Source of the DNA: Citromicrobium sp. JLT1363
Lineage (GTDB): Bacteria > Pseudomonadota > Alphaproteobacteria > Sphingomonadales > Sphingomonadaceae
Direction: 5' to 3'
DNA length: 64,000 nt
Assembly: GCF_000186705.1 (NCBI RefSeq)
Contig: NZ_AEUE01000001.1
Location: 62,001 to 126,000, forward strand
Part shown: positions 62,550 through 64,000 of the stretch, in pieces
Position numbering within the stretch: the first letter of the stretch is position 1
Layout of the letters: the number at the start of each line of letters is the position of its first letter
Made by a program: the position numbers and the translations under genes
Notes under the pieces: model-generated
The model's database searches: none
What the model saw: only the letters and a program-made list of their open reading frames with translations
What the model was told of the DNA's origin: nothing

Positions 62550-64000
62550 ATGACCGAACTGCTCAAGATCAGCCTGCCCGATGGCTCCGTGCGCGAGATG
62601 CCCGAAGGCTCCACGCCCGCAGATGTCGCCGCCGAAATCGGCCCCGGTCTCGCCAAGGCCGCGCTCGCTGCGCGCGTGAACGGCGAACTGCGCGACATGA
62701 CGCGGCCCTTCGAAGGCGATGCGCAGCTGGCGCTGGTCACCAGCAAGGATGTCGACGAGGCGCTGGAGCTGGCGCGCCACGACTATGCCCATGTCCTCGC
62801 CGAAGCGGTGCAGAACCTGTTCCCCGGCACGCAGATCACCTTCGGCCCGGCAACGGATGATGGCTTCTATTACGACTTCGCCCCCCCGGCGGAGCGTGGC
62901 GCCTTCACCGAGGAAGACCTCCCGAAAATCGAGGAGGAGATGCGCCGGATCATCGCCGCCGACACGCCCCTGGAGCGCGAGGTGTGGACCCGCACCCAGC
63001 TGATTCAGTGGTTCAAGGACCATGGCGAGAGCTTCAAGGCGGAGTGGGCGGCGGAGCTGCCCGAGGGCGAGGAACTGACGATCTACCGTCAGGGCGACTG
63101 GCTCGACATGTGCCGCGGGCCGCACCTCGCCAGCACAGGCAAGCTCGACCCGCAGGCGTTCAAGCTGACGCGCGTTTCGGGTGCCTACTGGCGCGGCGAC
63201 CAGAAGAACGCGATGCTCAGCCGCATCTACGGCACCGGCTGGCTCAACAAGAAGCAGCTGAAGGAGCATCTCGTCCGGCTGGAAGAGGCCGCCAAGCGCG
63301 ACCACCGCAAGCTGGGCCGCGAGATGGACCTGTTCCACCTGCAGGAAGAGGCACACGGCAGCGTGTTCTGGCACCCGCAGGGCTATCGCATCTGGCGCCA
63401 GCTGGAATCCTACATGCGCCGCAAGATGGACGGCGCGGGCTATCGCGAGATCAAGACCCCGCAGGTGATGGACGCGCGTCAGTGGGAGCAGTCCGGCCAC
63501 TGGGGCAAGTATCGCGAGAACATGTTCGTCATCCCCGACGAGGTGCCCAATACCGAGGACGAGGGCGAGCTGGTGTCGAAGGACGCCGACTGGATGGCCT
63601 TGAAGCCGATGAACTGCCCTGCGCACGTTCTGGTCTTCAAGCAGGGCATCACGTCCTATCGCGAACTGCCGATCCGGCTGGGCGAAATGGGCTGCTGCCA
63701 CCGCAACGAACCGCACGGCGCGCTCCACGGGCTGATGCGCGTGCGCCAGTTCACGCAGGACGACGCGCATATCTTCTGCACCGAGAAACAGGTGGTCGAG
63801 GAAGTGCGTGCCTTCTGCAAGCTGGCCGACGCCGTCTACAAGGATTTCGGCTTCAAATACGCGATCAAGCTGGCGCTGCGGCCCGAACAGCGCCTCGGTT
63901 CGGACGAAGACTGGGACCGGGCCGAGCAGGAACTGCGCGACGCGGTGCGCGATGCGGGCATGATGAACGAGGAATACGGCTGGGAAGAACTGCCGGGCGA
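62550..64000 (+). CDS. thrS: Threonyl-tRNA synthetase (3' end outside window)
   Basis: The first 483 codons of ThrRS. An N-terminal TGS domain (LLKISLPDGSVREMPEGSTPADVAAEIG) is followed by the editing domain with ARHDYAHVLAEAVQNLFP (HxxxH) and the catalytic core: FWHPQGYRIWRQLESYMRRKM, MNCPAHVLVFKQGI (zinc Cys) and RVRQFTQDDAHIFC. The gene runs off the right edge without a stop. It charges tRNA-Thr. The threonine-codon leader 650 bases upstream suggests control by charged tRNA-Thr supply. Confidence 0.96.
   Translation, partial: MTELLKISLPDGSVREMPEGSTPADVAAEIGPGLAKAALAARVNGELRDMTRPFEGDAQLALVTSKDVDEALELARHDYAHVLAEAVQNLFPGTQITFGPATDDGFYYDFAPPAERGAFTEEDLPKIEEEMRRIIAADTPLEREVWTRTQLIQWFKDHGESFKAEWAAELPEGEELTIYRQGDWLDMCRGPHLASTGKLDPQAFKLTRVSGAYWRGDQKNAMLSRIYGTGWLNKKQLKEHLVRLEEAAKRDHRKLGREMDLFHLQEEAHGSVFWHPQGYRIWRQLESYMRRKMDGAGYREIKTPQVMDARQWEQSGHWGKYRENMFVIPDEVPNTEDEGELVSKDADWMALKPMNCPAHVLVFKQGITSYRELPIRLGEMGCCHRNEPHGALHGLMRVRQFTQDDAHIFCTEKQVVEEVRAFCKLADAVYKDFGFKYAIKLALRPEQRLGSDEDWDRAEQELRDAVRDAGMMNEEYGWEELPG

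Noticed and set aside
61860-63770. Long minus-strand frame (636 codons) opposite the leader, exoribonuclease and thrS
   Set aside because: Antisense to thrS, whose motifs are unambiguous.
1-64000. CRISPR array
   Set aside because: No regularly spaced direct repeats were seen in either defence region or elsewhere, and no cas genes are present.

Overview
The window is GC-rich DNA from an alphaproteobacterium. The gene set points to the Sphingomonadales, most likely Erythrobacteraceae: a ~1570-residue NAD-glutamate dehydrogenase, two TonB-dependent receptors, an rpe–heparinase-like–purH cluster, a CYP153-type P450, and Sphingomonad-style GtrA/FAD-oxidoreductase and NnrU genes. The lineage is inferred from gene content, not from a marker gene search.

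Region 1 (1–16,769) is the end of a defence island. It opens inside zorA of a type I Zorya system (zorA-zorB-zorC-zorD, every junction overlapping). A fifth small gene is coupled to zorD by an ATGA overlap. ZorD carries an unusual acidic linker and a C-terminal HDR-motif domain, and zorC holds a run of nine G. After a ~0.5 kb gene-poor gap comes a type I restriction-modification operon: a lone target-recognition-domain protein, hsdM, a RhuM-family gene, hsdS, hsdR and a YgjP/SprT-like zinc peptidase, most junctions overlapping. The island ends at 16,717–16,769 in the 3' half of a tRNA-Arg(CCG) gene with no 5' half. This is what integration into a tRNA leaves behind, so the intact tRNA and probably the integrase should lie left of base 1.

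Region 2 (16,847–23,780) is chromosome-like. An XRE regulator is divergent from a four-gene envelope operon (TonB receptor, periplasmic glycerophosphodiesterase, cytochrome b561, second TonB receptor), with a perfect palindrome between them. A DUF2141 exported protein follows convergently.

Region 3 (24,039–39,703) is mostly housekeeping: rpe, a heparinase II/III-like protein, purH, a 39-residue membrane protein coupled to a lipoprotein-type msrA, zur, dxs, an enoyl-CoA hydratase, nnrU, two tandem exported amidohydrolases, a POT peptide transporter, a short GntR regulator, ihfB and tRNA-Leu(TAA).

Region 4 (39,813–60,410) holds a FAD oxidoreductase/GtrA/GT-C-like membrane glycosylation cluster, a lipoprotein-type msrB, a cytochrome P450, an ABC-2 exporter pair, queG, a ferredoxin-type reductase, the large glutamate dehydrogenase, an alpha/beta hydrolase, a Tat-exported PhoD phosphatase, and a large protein joining an N-terminal GNAT domain to a C-terminal two-helix membrane anchor.

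Region 5 (60,463–64,000) has an XRE regulator with three small membrane proteins, ending in a clear terminator and starting at an operator-like dyad. Opposite it is a short leader ORF with seven consecutive threonine codons and mutually exclusive hairpins, then a DEDDh exoribonuclease and thrS, which runs off the window. The leader looks like a threonine attenuator controlling threonyl-tRNA synthetase.

In this GC-rich DNA, very long open frames also occur antisense to most real genes; these were rejected.
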